A stretch of 64,000 bases of DNA from CAWFPR01 sp963817635 (GCA_963817635.1 CAWFPR010000015.1:1-64000); one strand, 5' to 3'; shown: positions 9,166-20,403, counted from the first letter of the stretch. Numbers and translations are program-made. The notes: generated by a model from the sequence alone, not told the origin.

Positions 9166-9900
9166 TTACGACTGCTTGAACGCGGCCGTGTCGGCGTAGC
9201 GTTTTCGAATCCAGACGGGAATCAGCGACAGGAGCACGAACAGGACGGCCGCCAGCGCCATGTAGAGGAAGAACTTCCCGAACTGCCCCGCCCGCACCGA
9301 GCCGGCGGCGAAATTGAACGCCAGGCACGCCGGCAGCATGCACAGGAATGACACGAGCACGTAGGTGCCGAGCGAAATGCGCGTGACGCCGTAGACGTAG
9401 TTCTGCGCGTTGAAGGGAAAGAGCGGGCACCAGGCGCGTGATCATCAGCATCCGCCAGCCGTGGGTCTTGACGCCGTCGTCGATCAGCCGCAGTTTCTCG
9501 TTGCTGGCGAGCAGCCCTTCGACCATCCCGCGTGCCGCATAGCGGCCGACCAGGAAGGCGGCCGTCGCGCCGAGCGTGGCCCCGACGGCACTGAGGGCGG
9601 TGCCCTTCAGTGGACCGAAAATGAGCGCCCCGACGATGGTGATCGGCAGGCCAGGCATGAAGAACACGCACGACACGATCCACGCGACGACGAACACCAC
9701 CGGAGCCCAGATGCCGAAGCCTCTGAACCACACGTCGAGGCGCTCGACGTTGTCCATCGTCAGCATGTCGAAGACACCGTAGTGCCGGGCCGTCAGCACC
9801 CCGGCAACGAGCACAACCGCGGCCCCGGCGAGCGGCGCCCAGCTGCGGGGCTTGCGTTCGCGGTAACGGTGTCCTGCCGTTCCTCGGTGACGATTGTCAT
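9166..9900 (-). CDS. TVP38/TMEM64 (DedA-like) membrane protein, two frameshifts
   Basis: Integral membrane protein of the SNARE-associated/VTT family. The core is seen as IVSCVFFMPGLPITIVGALIFGP, then GATLGATAAFLVGRY and TRLVP. The family motif LFPFN appears only after correcting a one-base insertion near 9413 (VPALSLQ versus LFPFNAQNYVYGVT). A second break near 9867 separates the start, MTIVTEERQDTVT, from RERKPRSWAPLAG. The ATG at 9900 has AGGGAG seven bases upstream, which decides the start. The function in this sulfur cluster is unknown; VTT proteins often sit beside rhodanese genes, as here. Confidence 0.8.
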
Positions 9901-9966
9901 GGTGCTCCCTGGCCCGGCTTCGCGGGCGCGGCGCCGGCTCCGGGCCGGCACCGCGCCGCGGCAGGC

Positions 9967-10942
9967 CTACCAGCTGGACGAGGTGTCCGCCACGATCGGA
10001 TTGCCCTGGTGATAGCTCCACTCAATCCAGGATCCATCGTAGTTGCGCAGATGCGTGATGTCCCATCCGAGCATGTACATCGTGAAGATGAAGGTCGTCG
10101 TGCGCACGCCGGACTGGCAGTAGAAGATCTGCTCCTTGTTCCGGTCGACGCCGTGCTTGGCGAGCGCCGCCTGGGCTTCGGCTGCCGTCTTGAACTCGGT
10201 GAACGGATCGCCCGCGGCCACCGGCTTCTTCAGTTCCTTCCAGTTGAAGAACTGGGCCCAGGGGATGCGTCCCTTGCGGAATGCGCCCTTCTTCAGGTCG
10301 GCGCCCGTCCATTCGGCCGTCTCGCGGTTGTCCCAGAGCTGGACGTTCGCGTCCTTCTCGGCGCGGGCCACGTCGGCCATCAATGCCGTCATGCCGGCCT
10401 TCGCCTCGGTCGCGGTAAAGGTGCCGGGCGTCGGATCGGACGGCGCGAACGTGTCGGTGTTGTAGCCGGCAGCCTTCCACGCCTGGAACCCGCCGTCGAG
10501 CACGCGCGCGGTCTTGCCGTACAGCATGAAGCCCCACCACACGCGGGTGGCGTCGGTACTGGTGGTCATAGATGACGAGCTTCGTGTCGTTGTTGATCCC
10601 GAGCTTGCGGGCGAACGCCTGGAACTCGGCGCGTTCGAGCATCATGCCCTCGAACGGGTACTTCTGCCCTTCCGGGATCTCGTAGTCGGGCCGCCAGGTA
10701 CGGAACGCCCCCGGAATGTGTCCGGGGAGCCGGTATTCGGCGACATTCGCCACCGCGAGGATCACGAGCTTGGGATCCTTCGCGTCGATGAGCTGTTTCA
10801 GCTCCTGGACCGTGATGAGCGCATCTCCGCGCTCGTACCCCTTGTAGTTGTCCGCCGCCGACAAAGTGCCGGGCGCTACCAGCAGGCCGGCAGCCGCGAG
10901 AACGACGCCCGCCGCGAGGCGACCCCGATGCAACATGAACAT
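9967..10942 (-). CDS. Exported two-domain rhodanese (thiosulfate sulfurtransferase), frameshifted
   Basis: Tandem rhodanese of about 320 residues with a signal peptide (hydrophobic residues 9-25, cleavage after LSAA). The first domain spans roughly 35-150. The second ends with the active loop CQSGVR, followed by TTTFIFTMYMLGW, so the catalytic cysteine is present. The frame changes near 10560, between KLVIYDH and STDATRVWWGFML. The predicted periplasmic location suggests it handles thiosulfate, polysulfide or another sulfane donor. GGAGGT lies nine bases before the ATG. It sits between the TVP38 gene and the kinase genes. Confidence 0.85.
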
Positions 10943-11137
10943 GAGAACTGACCTCCGTGTCGCGGGTCCGCAAAGCGCGCCGCGAGATGGGCGGCGCGCC
11001 GAGCCCTTCCCCGTCTGTCGAGCAACGCCTGTGCCCGGAGTCCTGGCGCGCGCCGGAGCGCCAAGTCGTGCCTTTGCAGTGCTTTGAGTGCGCGCGGGTT
11101 TGACCGCTCCCGGGAGACCCCGAACGGCGTGTCCGGA

Positions 11138-11158
11138 CAGTAACTCGCGCGGTTACTG
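11138..11158. promoter_or_regulatory. Inverted repeat across the histidine kinase stop codon
   Basis: CAGTAAC-TCGCGCG-GTTACTG has perfect seven-base arms and a seven-base spacer, overlapping the kinase TAA. It starts the roughly 210-base gap before the rhodanese gene; nothing else gene-like is seen in that gap. It may be a regulator site for the rhodanese-dsr part or a small hairpin. Confidence 0.3.
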
Positions 11159-12577
11159 ACGGGTAACGGCGGCAGCCCCGGCCGGAGGGACAATGCGGAG
11201 CGGCAACTCCAGGCGAAAGACGGCTCCGGTTCCGTCGGAGGGTTCCAGGATCACGCGCCCGCCGTGGCCCTCGGCGACCTCGCGGACCAGCGCGAGCCCC
11301 AGCCCGGTGCCCTCCGGAGCGTGCGTCCGGGCGTTGGGCGCGCGCATGAACTCCAGAAAGAGCTGCTCGCGGAACTCCTCCGGCACGCCGATGCCCTGGT
11401 CCCGCACGCGCAGGATGGCGACGTCCTCGCTGACGCGCAACTGCACGATCACTTCCCCGCCCGGCAGCGAGTACTTGATCGCGTTGTGAATGAGGTTCTC
11501 GATCGCGTGCACCAGGTCCGGCGGCACGCCCCAGTCCAGAACGGCCACATCGGCCACATCGGGGGTCAGCCGCACGCCCCGCTCCTCCGAAAAGGGCGTC
11601 AGCGAGTCGAACAGATCCGCGAGCAACTGGTTGATGTTGACGTTTCGCGTCCACGGCGCGTGCTGCCGCCCCTCACGCACCTTCGCCAGATCGAGCAGGC
11701 CGTTGACGAGCAGAATCAACCCATCCACCCGGTCCGCCGCACCGCGAATCAACCGTTGCCCGCGGGCGGACGCCAGGTCCACGTAGCCGCCGGCGATCAC
11801 GCCGAGGGTCGTGCGCACGGTGCCGAGCGGCGACCGGAGCTGATGGGCCGACACGCGCATGTAGTGGGACTTGCGCCGCTCCAGCTCTTCGAGCTCCCGG
11901 ATGACCCGCTGGAGCTCGGTCGAGCGCTCGCGCAGCTCGTCGGTCATCAGGCGGAGCGCGCCGTTGCGCTGCTTGAGCCGATCGCTCACCGATCCCGTGA
12001 GATAGACGGTGCCGAACAGGAAGCCGACGATCGCGAGCAGCGCGGCGGCCGAGGCGGGATCCGCGCCGGCGAGTCCGGCCTGGCGCGCCTCGATGAAATG
12101 AAGGCCGAGCGCGCTCAGGCTGCTCACGCCCGCGGCCAGGTACATCGTCTCCGGCCCGAGGAGGATCGCGCCGATGACCATATGGAAGCCCAGGAAGGGC
12201 ACGAGCGGGCTGGCGAGGCCGCCGGTCAGGTGAATCGCGATGAGGAGGGCCGCGACGTCCAGGCCGATTTGCGACAGCGCATGGGCGCGCAGGCGGGAGA
12301 ACCGGGCGAAGGGCTGCCGCGACAGCCTCCACCAGCAGGCGACGTTGTAGGTGCCGATGCCGGCGCCGAGGGCGAGGAGCGCCCGCCACGGCCCGCCGGA
12401 CGCGATAACCACGCCCATCGCCGATACGATCGCGAGCGCCGCGCAGGCCGCCCACCGCAGCCGCAGGAACCACGCCAGGCGATCGGCGAGCTCCGCCGCC
12501 AGCATCTCGGCGGAATCTTCAGGCGCGATCTCGCGTGGCGGAACGGGCGTGTCCGACACGAACGGCCCGGATCCCAC
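11153..12577 (-). CDS. Membrane sensor histidine kinase
   Basis: A 474-residue kinase. About six hydrophobic helices occupy residues 40-205, with no large periplasmic domain, so it probably senses a membrane or redox state. A short coiled coil (RLMTDELRERSTELQRVIREL) leads to the phosphoacceptor box SAHQLRSPLGTVRTTL. The ATPase has the N box NLIHNAIKYS, the G1 box DQGIGVP and the G2 box GTGLGLAL. The GTG start at 12577 overlaps the receiver gene by 59 bases; an ATG at 12505 is an alternative. With the receiver it forms a two-component pair inside the dsr island. Confidence 0.92.
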   Translation of the reverse strand: MGSGPFVSDTPVPPREIAPEDSAEMLAAELADRLAWFLRLRWAACAALAIVSAMGVVIASGGPWRALLALGAGIGTYNVACWWRLSRQPFARFSRLRAHALSQIGLDVAALLIAIHLTGGLASPLVPFLGFHMVIGAILLGPETMYLAAGVSSLSALGLHFIEARQAGLAGADPASAAALLAIVGFLFGTVYLTGSVSDRLKQRNGALRLMTDELRERSTELQRVIRELEELERRKSHYMRVSAHQLRSPLGTVRTTLGVIAGGYVDLASARGQRLIRGAADRVDGLILLVNGLLDLAKVREGRQHAPWTRNVNINQLLADLFDSLTPFSEERGVRLTPDVADVAVLDWGVPPDLVHAIENLIHNAIKYSLPGGEVIVQLRVSEDVAILRVRDQGIGVPEEFREQLFLEFMRAPNARTHAPEGTGLGLALVREVAEGHGGRVILEPSDGTGAVFRLELPLRIVPPAGAAAVTRQ

Positions 12578-12965
12578 GGCTCACCCGATCAGGGCTGCCG
12601 ACGTGCGTCAGGATTTGCTCAGGGGTGACGGGCTTTTCCAGGAACCGCGCGCACGGCACCCAGCCCTCGTCGGTCTCCATCCGATAGTTGTACACCTGAT
12701 CGACACCCGTCAGGATCACCACGGGGATCGCGGCCGTCGCCGGGTCGGCGTGCAGCGCCCGCGCCACGTCGAAGCCCTCGGAGGGATGATCCATCATCAC
12801 GTCGAGCAGGACGAGGTCAGGAGACTTCGCCGCAATCGCCGCGCGCGCCTGCGTGCCGTTCGAAGCGGACACCACGCGATAGCGCGTCTCGAGCACGGCA
12901 CTTACCGCGTCCACGAACACCGCATCATCATCAACGACGAGGACCGTCTTCCTGCGTGCTGCCAT
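12519..12965 (-). CDS. Single-domain response regulator (receiver)
   Basis: A 148-residue CheY-like receiver with no output domain. Acidic pocket VVDDD (residues 9-13), phosphoacceptor Asp in LVLLDVMMDHPSEGFDV, then VVILTG and FLEKP give all conserved positions. The start is the ATG at 12965, eight bases after the NuoF-like stop. Because it lacks a DNA-binding domain, it may act by protein contact or pass phosphate onward. Its partner is probably the kinase that overlaps its 3' end. Confidence 0.92.
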   Translation of the reverse strand: MAARRKTVLVVDDDAVFVDAVSAVLETRYRVVSASNGTQARAAIAAKSPDLVLLDVMMDHPSEGFDVARALHADPATAAIPVVILTGVDQVYNYRMETDEGWVPCARFLEKPVTPEQILTHVGSPDRVSRGIRAVRVGHARSATRDRA

Positions 12966-12973
12966 GCCTGCTC

Positions 12974-14874
<1,901 letters not shown>

Positions 14875-14882
<8 letters not shown>

Positions 14883-15477
14883 CGGCCGGCTCCCGGACAA
14901 CGGCCGGCCCCTCGCGCCGCGCCTGGGCACGCAGCTTCGTGACAAGGCGACGCATCTGCTGCGGATCGAGGTTCCCGTACACGTCCTGCCCCACCATCAC
15001 CGCGGGAGCCAGGCCGCATGCGCCAAGACAGCGCACGCGTTCGAGGCTGAACAGGTGATCCTCCGTGCACTCGCCCAACTTGATCTTCAGGGACGATTCG
15101 AGAGTCTCGATGAGGCCCGCGGCATGGCGCACGAAGCAGGCCGTGCCCATGCACACTTTCAGCGGGAAGCAGCCGCGGGGCGTCAGGGTGAAGAAATGAT
15201 AGAAGCTCAGAACCGAGAACACTTCGATCGGTGACAGTCCGAGGCGCTCGGCGACGCGTTCCTGGAGCGCGAACGGCACGCAGCCGAACGCTTCCTGAAC
15301 GAGGTGGAGCACCGGAATCAGCCGGTCGGCGCCGCCCGGGTGGTCGGCAAGGTAGCGATCCATCTGCGCCAGAACCGCCGCATCGACCTCGCCGGGCGTC
15401 AACGCCTGGGCACTGCCGTAGAAACCGGGCGCAGGCTCGACGTCCTCGACGCATCCGGCCGCGTGTGGCTCGATCAT
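14875..15477 (-). CDS. NuoE-like thioredoxin-fold [2Fe-2S] subunit
   Basis: A 200-residue 24-kDa-type subunit. The helical N-terminal half contains LIPVLHLVQEAFGCVP and IEVFSVLSFYHFFTL. The [2Fe-2S] ligands are CMGTACFVR and CLGACGLAPAVMV. It partners the NuoF-like flavoprotein that it overlaps, and its ATG overlaps the NuoG-like stop (TGATG). Its role is electron transfer between FMN and the larger iron-sulfur subunit. Confidence 0.93.
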
Positions 15478-17996
15478 CAGGACCTCCGTATTTCAACGAC
15501 GGCCGTTTCGCCGTCGCGGATCATCAGCGCGGTCGCGTTGCCCCAGCGCGACCCCCAGTGCGCCAGCACCGTGCCGGCGCGCACCGTCCGATCGAGACGG
15601 ACGCGCAGCAGCGCCTCCCGATCGCCCGACGAGAGCCGGACGGGATCGCCGTTGCCCACGCCGATCTGCGCGGCGTCCGACGGGGATATGCGCAGCGCGA
15701 TCGACGGCGCCAGGTTCTGCAGGATGCGGCTCCGTTCGGTGATCGACCCGGAGCCGAACAGCTGCGGCGACGCGTCGAGCCGGATGCCCGGCCGGCGTGC
15801 CCGAATCGCGGGAGCGCGCGCGGGCAGGAGACGGCGGACCGACACACGCGGCAGCGGCCAGCCGACCGCCGCCGCCAATTCCGTCTCGAGGGTCCGTCCG
15901 GCGGGGAGCGTGACGCCCAGCCCGGCTGCGACGGCCTGGAAAATCTCTTCGTCCTGCGGCAGGCCGGCAGGCGGCGCCATCACGCGCCGAAACGCCCGCC
16001 GCACGCCGTCGGCGCCGACGGTGCTCCCGCGCCGCTCCGCGAGGATGGCCACCGGCAGCACGACGTGCGCCAGCCGGGCGGTTTCCGTCAGGAACGCGTC
16101 CTGGACGATGATGGCGCGCGCGCGGCCCACGGCCTCGGCGCCGCCGGCGCCGTTCGGCCAGCGCCCCAGCGGATCCTGCCCCGCCAGATACAACAACCCC
16201 AGGGGGCGTCCGTCGTCGATCGGCAGGAGTCCACCCTCGCCGGGGGCCACGACCTCGTGCCCCCAGGCACGCGACAGCGTTGCGCGCGCGTCCGCATCGC
16301 CCGCCCGGCGGCCGCCCGGCAGCCAGTCCGGGTGGAGGCCGGTGTCGATCGCGCCCTGCAGGTTTGCCTTCTCGCCGAGAATCAGGACGCCGCCGCCGCG
16401 CGCGCCAAGCAGCGCATCGAAGGCGACCGCCGCGCGCGTGACCTGTGCCTCGTCGCCAGGAATGCCGAGACCCGTCAGGACGACGGTGACGCACCGGCGC
16501 GCACCGAACAGCAGTGAACAGAGCGCCTCGAATCGTTCGCGCCGGACTCCGGCCGTCCTGGTCAGCGTGTCCGGGGTATACGCCATGACGCTGGCGGCCC
16601 AGGTGTCGTAGCCAGGCAGCCGGCGCAGGCCGTCGGCCGCGTCCTCTTCGCGGGCCAGGAGCGCCGCGGCCAGTCCATTGAGCAGCGCTTCCTCGCCTTC
16701 CGGCTGCAGTGGCAGGTACACCGTCGCGTGCCGCTCGAGCCCACCCGAGAGCGCATGGGCGAGCGCGAGCTTCTGCCCTCGCTGTTTCACGCCTTGCACC
16801 AGTTCGGTCTTGACGAGCGGATGGGTACGCGTCGGGTCGGCGCGCAGGACGAAGACGACGTCCGCTTGGCGCAGGTCGTCGAAGGTGGCGCTCGACCGCG
16901 GCGCATCTGTCAGCGCCGCAATCCCGTTGCACAGCGCAGACGCGCCCCCAGCCGGTCCAAGCCCGACATCCGCCGTGCCGGCGGCCCGGAAGAGCCGCTG
17001 CATCAGGTATGTGGCTTCGCAGGAGAGTCGCGAGCCGCCGATCCCGACAATGCGCTCACCCGAGGCCTGCGCGGAACGCACCGCGTCGGCAACGGCCGCC
17101 AGCGCCTCGTCCCAGGAGGCCTCCACCAGGTGTCCGTCGCGCCGGACGAGCGGGGCCGTCAGGCGTTCATCGCTCCGCATCGCGTCGAGGCCGAGCCATC
17201 CCTTCACGCACAGCTTCCCGCTGTTCGGCTCGCAGTCGGTGGCTGACGTGACGCGCACGAGCCGATCGCCGTGGGTCTCGACGTCGAGCTGACAGCCGCA
17301 GGAACAGAACGAGCAGGTTGTCGTGTGCGCGTCGCGGAGCCAGGCCGGAACGCCGGACACGTATGGAGCCGCTGTCAGGGCGCCGACCGGGCACGCATTG
17401 ACGCACTGGCCGCAGAATTCGCAATCGAGCGGCTGATCGAGCAGCGTCGCCACGCGCGCCTGCAATCCACGGTTGACGAGGCCGATCGCGGCCACGCCCT
17501 GCACTTCGTCACAGAGCCGCACGCACTTGCCGCAGAGGATGCACTTCTCGGGATCCCGCGCGATGACCGGCGACCGGTCGTCGCGTGGGGCACGGACCAG
17601 GTCGAACGGCAGGGCCAGGTTCGGCACCCCGTACTCGTAGAGGAGGTCCTGGAAACGGCAGTCGCCGTGCCGGTCGCACGAGGGACACTCGACGCGATGA
17701 TTCAGCGTGAGCAGGAGCAGCTGCTGGCGCCGTGAGTCGAGGACGTCGGCCGACGCGGTCTCAATCACCATTCCGGGCAGCACGGGCGTCGAGCACGCGG
17801 GGATGAGCCCGCTGCGCCCGTCACGCCTGGCGACCACGCACAGGCGGCAGCCGCCGTACGGCGTCAGCCGCTCGTCGTCGCACAGCGTCGGGACCCGCAC
17901 GCCGTTCGCGCGGAGCACGTCCAGCAATCGCGCACCGGCTTTCGCCTGCACCTGGCGTCCGTCCACGCTGAGCGGGATCAGATCGTTGCTGGGCAT
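15477..17996 (-). CDS. NuoG/formate-dehydrogenase-like molybdopterin-fold iron-sulfur subunit
   Basis: An 839-residue protein. A [2Fe-2S] plant-type domain uses Cys39, 50, 53 and 68. Then come a His-Cys3 cluster (HRVECPSCDRHGDC), two [4Fe-4S] motifs (CILCGKCVRLCDEVQG, CEFCGQCVNACPVGA), a further [4Fe-4S] motif typical of molybdopterin enzymes (CSFCSCGC...LCVKGW), the MopB-like fold, and a C-terminal dinucleotide-binding barrel. In formate dehydrogenases a Cys or Sec follows an Arg at the place where this protein reads LGPAGGASALCNG; no such residue is evident. It is therefore more likely an electron-transfer subunit (NuoG-like) than a formate dehydrogenase. GGAGGA precedes the ATG. Confidence 0.85.
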   Translation of the reverse strand: MPSNDLIPLSVDGRQVQAKAGARLLDVLRANGVRVPTLCDDERLTPYGGCRLCVVARRDGRSGLIPACSTPVLPGMVIETASADVLDSRRQQLLLLTLNHRVECPSCDRHGDCRFQDLLYEYGVPNLALPFDLVRAPRDDRSPVIARDPEKCILCGKCVRLCDEVQGVAAIGLVNRGLQARVATLLDQPLDCEFCGQCVNACPVGALTAAPYVSGVPAWLRDAHTTTCSFCSCGCQLDVETHGDRLVRVTSATDCEPNSGKLCVKGWLGLDAMRSDERLTAPLVRRDGHLVEASWDEALAAVADAVRSAQASGERIVGIGGSRLSCEATYLMQRLFRAAGTADVGLGPAGGASALCNGIAALTDAPRSSATFDDLRQADVVFVLRADPTRTHPLVKTELVQGVKQRGQKLALAHALSGGLERHATVYLPLQPEGEEALLNGLAAALLAREEDAADGLRRLPGYDTWAASVMAYTPDTLTRTAGVRRERFEALCSLLFGARRCVTVVLTGLGIPGDEAQVTRAAVAFDALLGARGGGVLILGEKANLQGAIDTGLHPDWLPGGRRAGDADARATLSRAWGHEVVAPGEGGLLPIDDGRPLGLLYLAGQDPLGRWPNGAGGAEAVGRARAIIVQDAFLTETARLAHVVLPVAILAERRGSTVGADGVRRAFRRVMAPPAGLPQDEEIFQAVAAGLGVTLPAGRTLETELAAAVGWPLPRVSVRRLLPARAPAIRARRPGIRLDASPQLFGSGSITERSRILQNLAPSIALRISPSDAAQIGVGNGDPVRLSSGDREALLRVRLDRTVRAGTVLAHWGSRWGNATALMIRDGETAVVEIRRS

Positions 17997-17998
17997 GA

Positions 17999-20128
17999 TC
18001 AGCGTCCTCCACCGGCGAGCGGCCGCAGGCGCTTGAACGACCACTTGGTGCGCAGGCGGTTCGCATATCGCGTCAGCGGGCCCGGGGGCTTGCGCGCGGC
18101 GTCGCGCCGCCAGTCGTCCGACAGGAGGAAGTCGAGCATGTGCACGCTCTCCTTGCCGCACCCCTTCAGGGCCATCCGGCACCCGGCGCAGTAGGTGACC
18201 ATCGGACGCTCCGACTCGGCGGCGCGTCGCATCGTCACCGCGCGGGAGAGGCCTGGCGCGACCGGGGCGATCATCCCGCCGAGTCCGCAGCAGCGCGCGA
18301 GGTGCTGGTTGTACTCGATGTCTTCCAGGACTCCGCCGCCCTCGCGCAGCAGCTGGCGCACCGCGGCGTGCACCCCGTCCTCGTGGCGCGCCTTGCACGA
18401 GTCGTGCAGCGACACGGCGACCGTGTCGTCCTTGACGGGCGGCGACCAGTGTCCCGCGAGCCGTTCCCACAGCGTGGTGATCGTCAACTCCGGAATGGCC
18501 GACTTCAGCGTGTGGATGCAGTCCGGACACGCGACGATGAGTTCCTCGGCGCCGAGCTGCTCGGCGGCGCGGAGAATGCCCGCGCGCGTCGCTTCGAGGC
18601 CGGCCTCCAGCCCCAGAAGATCGGCCGGCGCGCCGCAGCAGTACATGAGCACGCCGGTGCCGGGGTAATTCCGCCGCAGCGCATCGTAGGCGGTGAGCGT
18701 GTGCCCGGGCGCCACGGCCGGCAGGGCGCAGCCGGTGAAGAACAGACGGCGCGACCGTTGCCGTCCCGGCTCGGCCATCGCGAGCGTGAAGGCGCCGGAA
18801 ACGCCAGCCTTCCAGTAGCCGACGATCGGCTTGTGCTGCGGCAGCGGCCCCAGGCCCGCCCGGACGGCTTCGCGCCGGACCTCCAGCATCAGGCGCCCCG
18901 TGTCGAGCCCTTCCGGACACACCGTGGCGCACAACTCGCAGACGTTGCAGGAATAGGCCGTGGTGCGGGTCTCGAGGGGCTCCACGCCGGCCAGGACACG
19001 GCGCGCCAGGTCCTTCGGCGTCCCGTGCTTCGACAGGAATTCGCAGTCCTTGACGCACAGGCCGCAATGACAATCGAGACAGCGCCCCGCCTCCGCGGTT
19101 GCCTCTGTCTCCGCCAGCGGCGGCCCGCCGGGCTGGAGCATGCCCGCCGTGCGCTGACGCTGCCGGCGCTCCGTCTCGGGGATGGCCAGTTTCCACAGCA
19201 GCGGCGGCGGCAGAAGCGGCTCGCGGTCGGCCGTCACATCCCCGCCTGCCAGAAACCGGTGCGCGGACTCGGCCGCACGACGACCGTGCGCCAGCGCATC
19301 AATAACCGTGGAGGGTCCGCTGACCGCGTCGCCAGCCGCGAAAACGCCAGGCAGACCGGTTTCACCGGTGACCGGATCGATGGCGATCGTCTCGCGACGG
19401 CTGCGCCCCAGCTCCGGCGCGCTCAAGAGCAGTTCCACGGCGCCTGCGTATCCGGGCAGCAGCAGCACGGCGTCGAAGTCGTGCCGGAGAACCCCCAGCG
19501 TCACGTCCCGGCCGACGTGCACGCCCAGGCGCACGTCGATCCCCAGCGCGTCGATGATCGACAGATCCCGTTCGACGACGTGCTCGGGGAGACGGGTCGG
19601 AGGAATCTGGTGAGTCAGGCAGCCCCCGAGCCGATCGCGGCCCTCGAAAATCGTCACCGCGTAGCCGCGCCGCCGGAGATCGTGCGCCGCCAGCAGGCCG
19701 GCCGGACCCGCGCCGACTACGGCAACGCGCCCGGCCCGCGCCGGTTCGCAGTCGAGCCTGTGCTCCGGTGGACCCGGTTCCCACTCGGCGAGGAATCGCT
19801 TGATGTCGCGGATACGGACGGGATCGTCCTCGTCGATGCGCTTGCAGTGCTGCTCGCACGGATGCGCACACACGCGGCCCAGGATGCCCGGGAACGGCAG
19901 CTGTTCGCGCACGAGCTGCAGCGCCTCGCGGAACCGCCCCTCCTTCGTCAGCTGCACATACCCGCGCGCATCGACGTGCAGCGGACAGCGGGCCACGCAG
20001 TTGGCGGGCCCTTCGACGCGGCAGCGTTCGAGAATCTCGCGAGCCAGCCGGGCCACGGCGGGAGCGGGCGGCACGGGAGCCGGCGCCTTCCAGGGCCGTT
20101 CGAGAATCGGGATCGCAGCGTCAGGCAT
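17999..20128 (-). CDS. FAD oxidoreductase (GltD/DsrL-like) fused to HdrD-like CCG iron-sulfur domain
   Basis: A 709-residue fusion. Residues 30-120 are the GltD-type Fe-S domain (CVARCP, CAHPCEQHC). Residues 130-360 are an FAD fold (VVGAGPAGLLAAHDL, VFAAGDAVSGPSTVIDAL). The second Rossmann motif that binds NAD(P)H in GltD, NfnB and DsrL is missing: the chain passes from DAVLLLPGY to the final FAD segment. Next are two [4Fe-4S] motifs (CLDCHCGLCVKDC, CNVCELCATVCPEG) and two CCG domains (CCGAPADLLG...CPDC; CCGLGGM...CAGC) as in HdrB/HdrD. Inferred role: it takes electrons from the NuoEFG-like set and reduces a disulfide or a Dsr partner. The ATG has GGAG six bases upstream. Confidence 0.88.
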   Translation of the reverse strand: MPDAAIPILERPWKAPAPVPPAPAVARLAREILERCRVEGPANCVARCPLHVDARGYVQLTKEGRFREALQLVREQLPFPGILGRVCAHPCEQHCKRIDEDDPVRIRDIKRFLAEWEPGPPEHRLDCEPARAGRVAVVGAGPAGLLAAHDLRRRGYAVTIFEGRDRLGGCLTHQIPPTRLPEHVVERDLSIIDALGIDVRLGVHVGRDVTLGVLRHDFDAVLLLPGYAGAVELLLSAPELGRSRRETIAIDPVTGETGLPGVFAAGDAVSGPSTVIDALAHGRRAAESAHRFLAGGDVTADREPLLPPPLLWKLAIPETERRQRQRTAGMLQPGGPPLAETEATAEAGRCLDCHCGLCVKDCEFLSKHGTPKDLARRVLAGVEPLETRTTAYSCNVCELCATVCPEGLDTGRLMLEVRREAVRAGLGPLPQHKPIVGYWKAGVSGAFTLAMAEPGRQRSRRLFFTGCALPAVAPGHTLTAYDALRRNYPGTGVLMYCCGAPADLLGLEAGLEATRAGILRAAEQLGAEELIVACPDCIHTLKSAIPELTITTLWERLAGHWSPPVKDDTVAVSLHDSCKARHEDGVHAAVRQLLREGGGVLEDIEYNQHLARCCGLGGMIAPVAPGLSRAVTMRRAAESERPMVTYCAGCRMALKGCGKESVHMLDFLLSDDWRRDAARKPPGPLTRYANRLRTKWSFKRLRPLAGGGR

Positions 20129-20148
20129 CGATCGCTCCGGCTTGGATG

Positions 20149-20403
20149 TCACCGTTCCGTAACGCGGGCAGCACGTTCCAGAAACGCGGGCGCCACCCGT
20201 GGCTTGAACTCCGGACACTCGCGCACCGGGTCCTGCCAGGTGGCATATCGTGAGCAAAGTCCGGCATTTCCGCGCGTGGAGCCCCAGGCCGAGGACAGAA
20301 TCGTGAGGCCCGGCAGCTCGCGTTCGAGTTGCGCGGGATCATCGAGGAAGTACTGGCAGGAACAGCAGTTATCCCGCGCGCGCTCTGACGCTCGTTTGCG
20401 CAT
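20149..20403 (-). CDS. Small Cys-rich protein, possibly HiPIP-like
   Basis: An 84-residue basic-to-neutral protein with CCSCQYF near residues 13-19, then GNAGLCSRY and ECPEF. The order C-x2-C-x-F, G-x-C, C-x-x-F recalls small high-potential iron-sulfur domains such as the benzylsuccinate synthase gamma subunit. It is first in the minus-strand cluster and lies 20 bases upstream of the FAD/HdrD-like gene. The ATG at 20403 has no good ribosome site; a GTG at 20439 would add 12 residues. Function is unknown and the HiPIP idea rests on Cys pattern only. Confidence 0.6.
   Translation of the reverse strand: MRKRASERARDNCCSCQYFLDDPAQLERELPGLTILSSAWGSTRGNAGLCSRYATWQDPVRECPEFKPRVAPAFLERAARVTER

Noticed and set aside
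7020..10942. Programmed ribosomal frameshifting in dsrM, dsrK and the rhodanese gene.
   Set aside because: Breaks lie at unrelated sequences without slippery motifs or downstream structures in common, and similar breaks occur in unrelated operons, so errors are the simpler cause.
15477..17996. Formate dehydrogenase alpha subunit.
   Set aside because: No catalytic Cys or Sec is evident where expected, and no FdhD or other formate genes are nearby.
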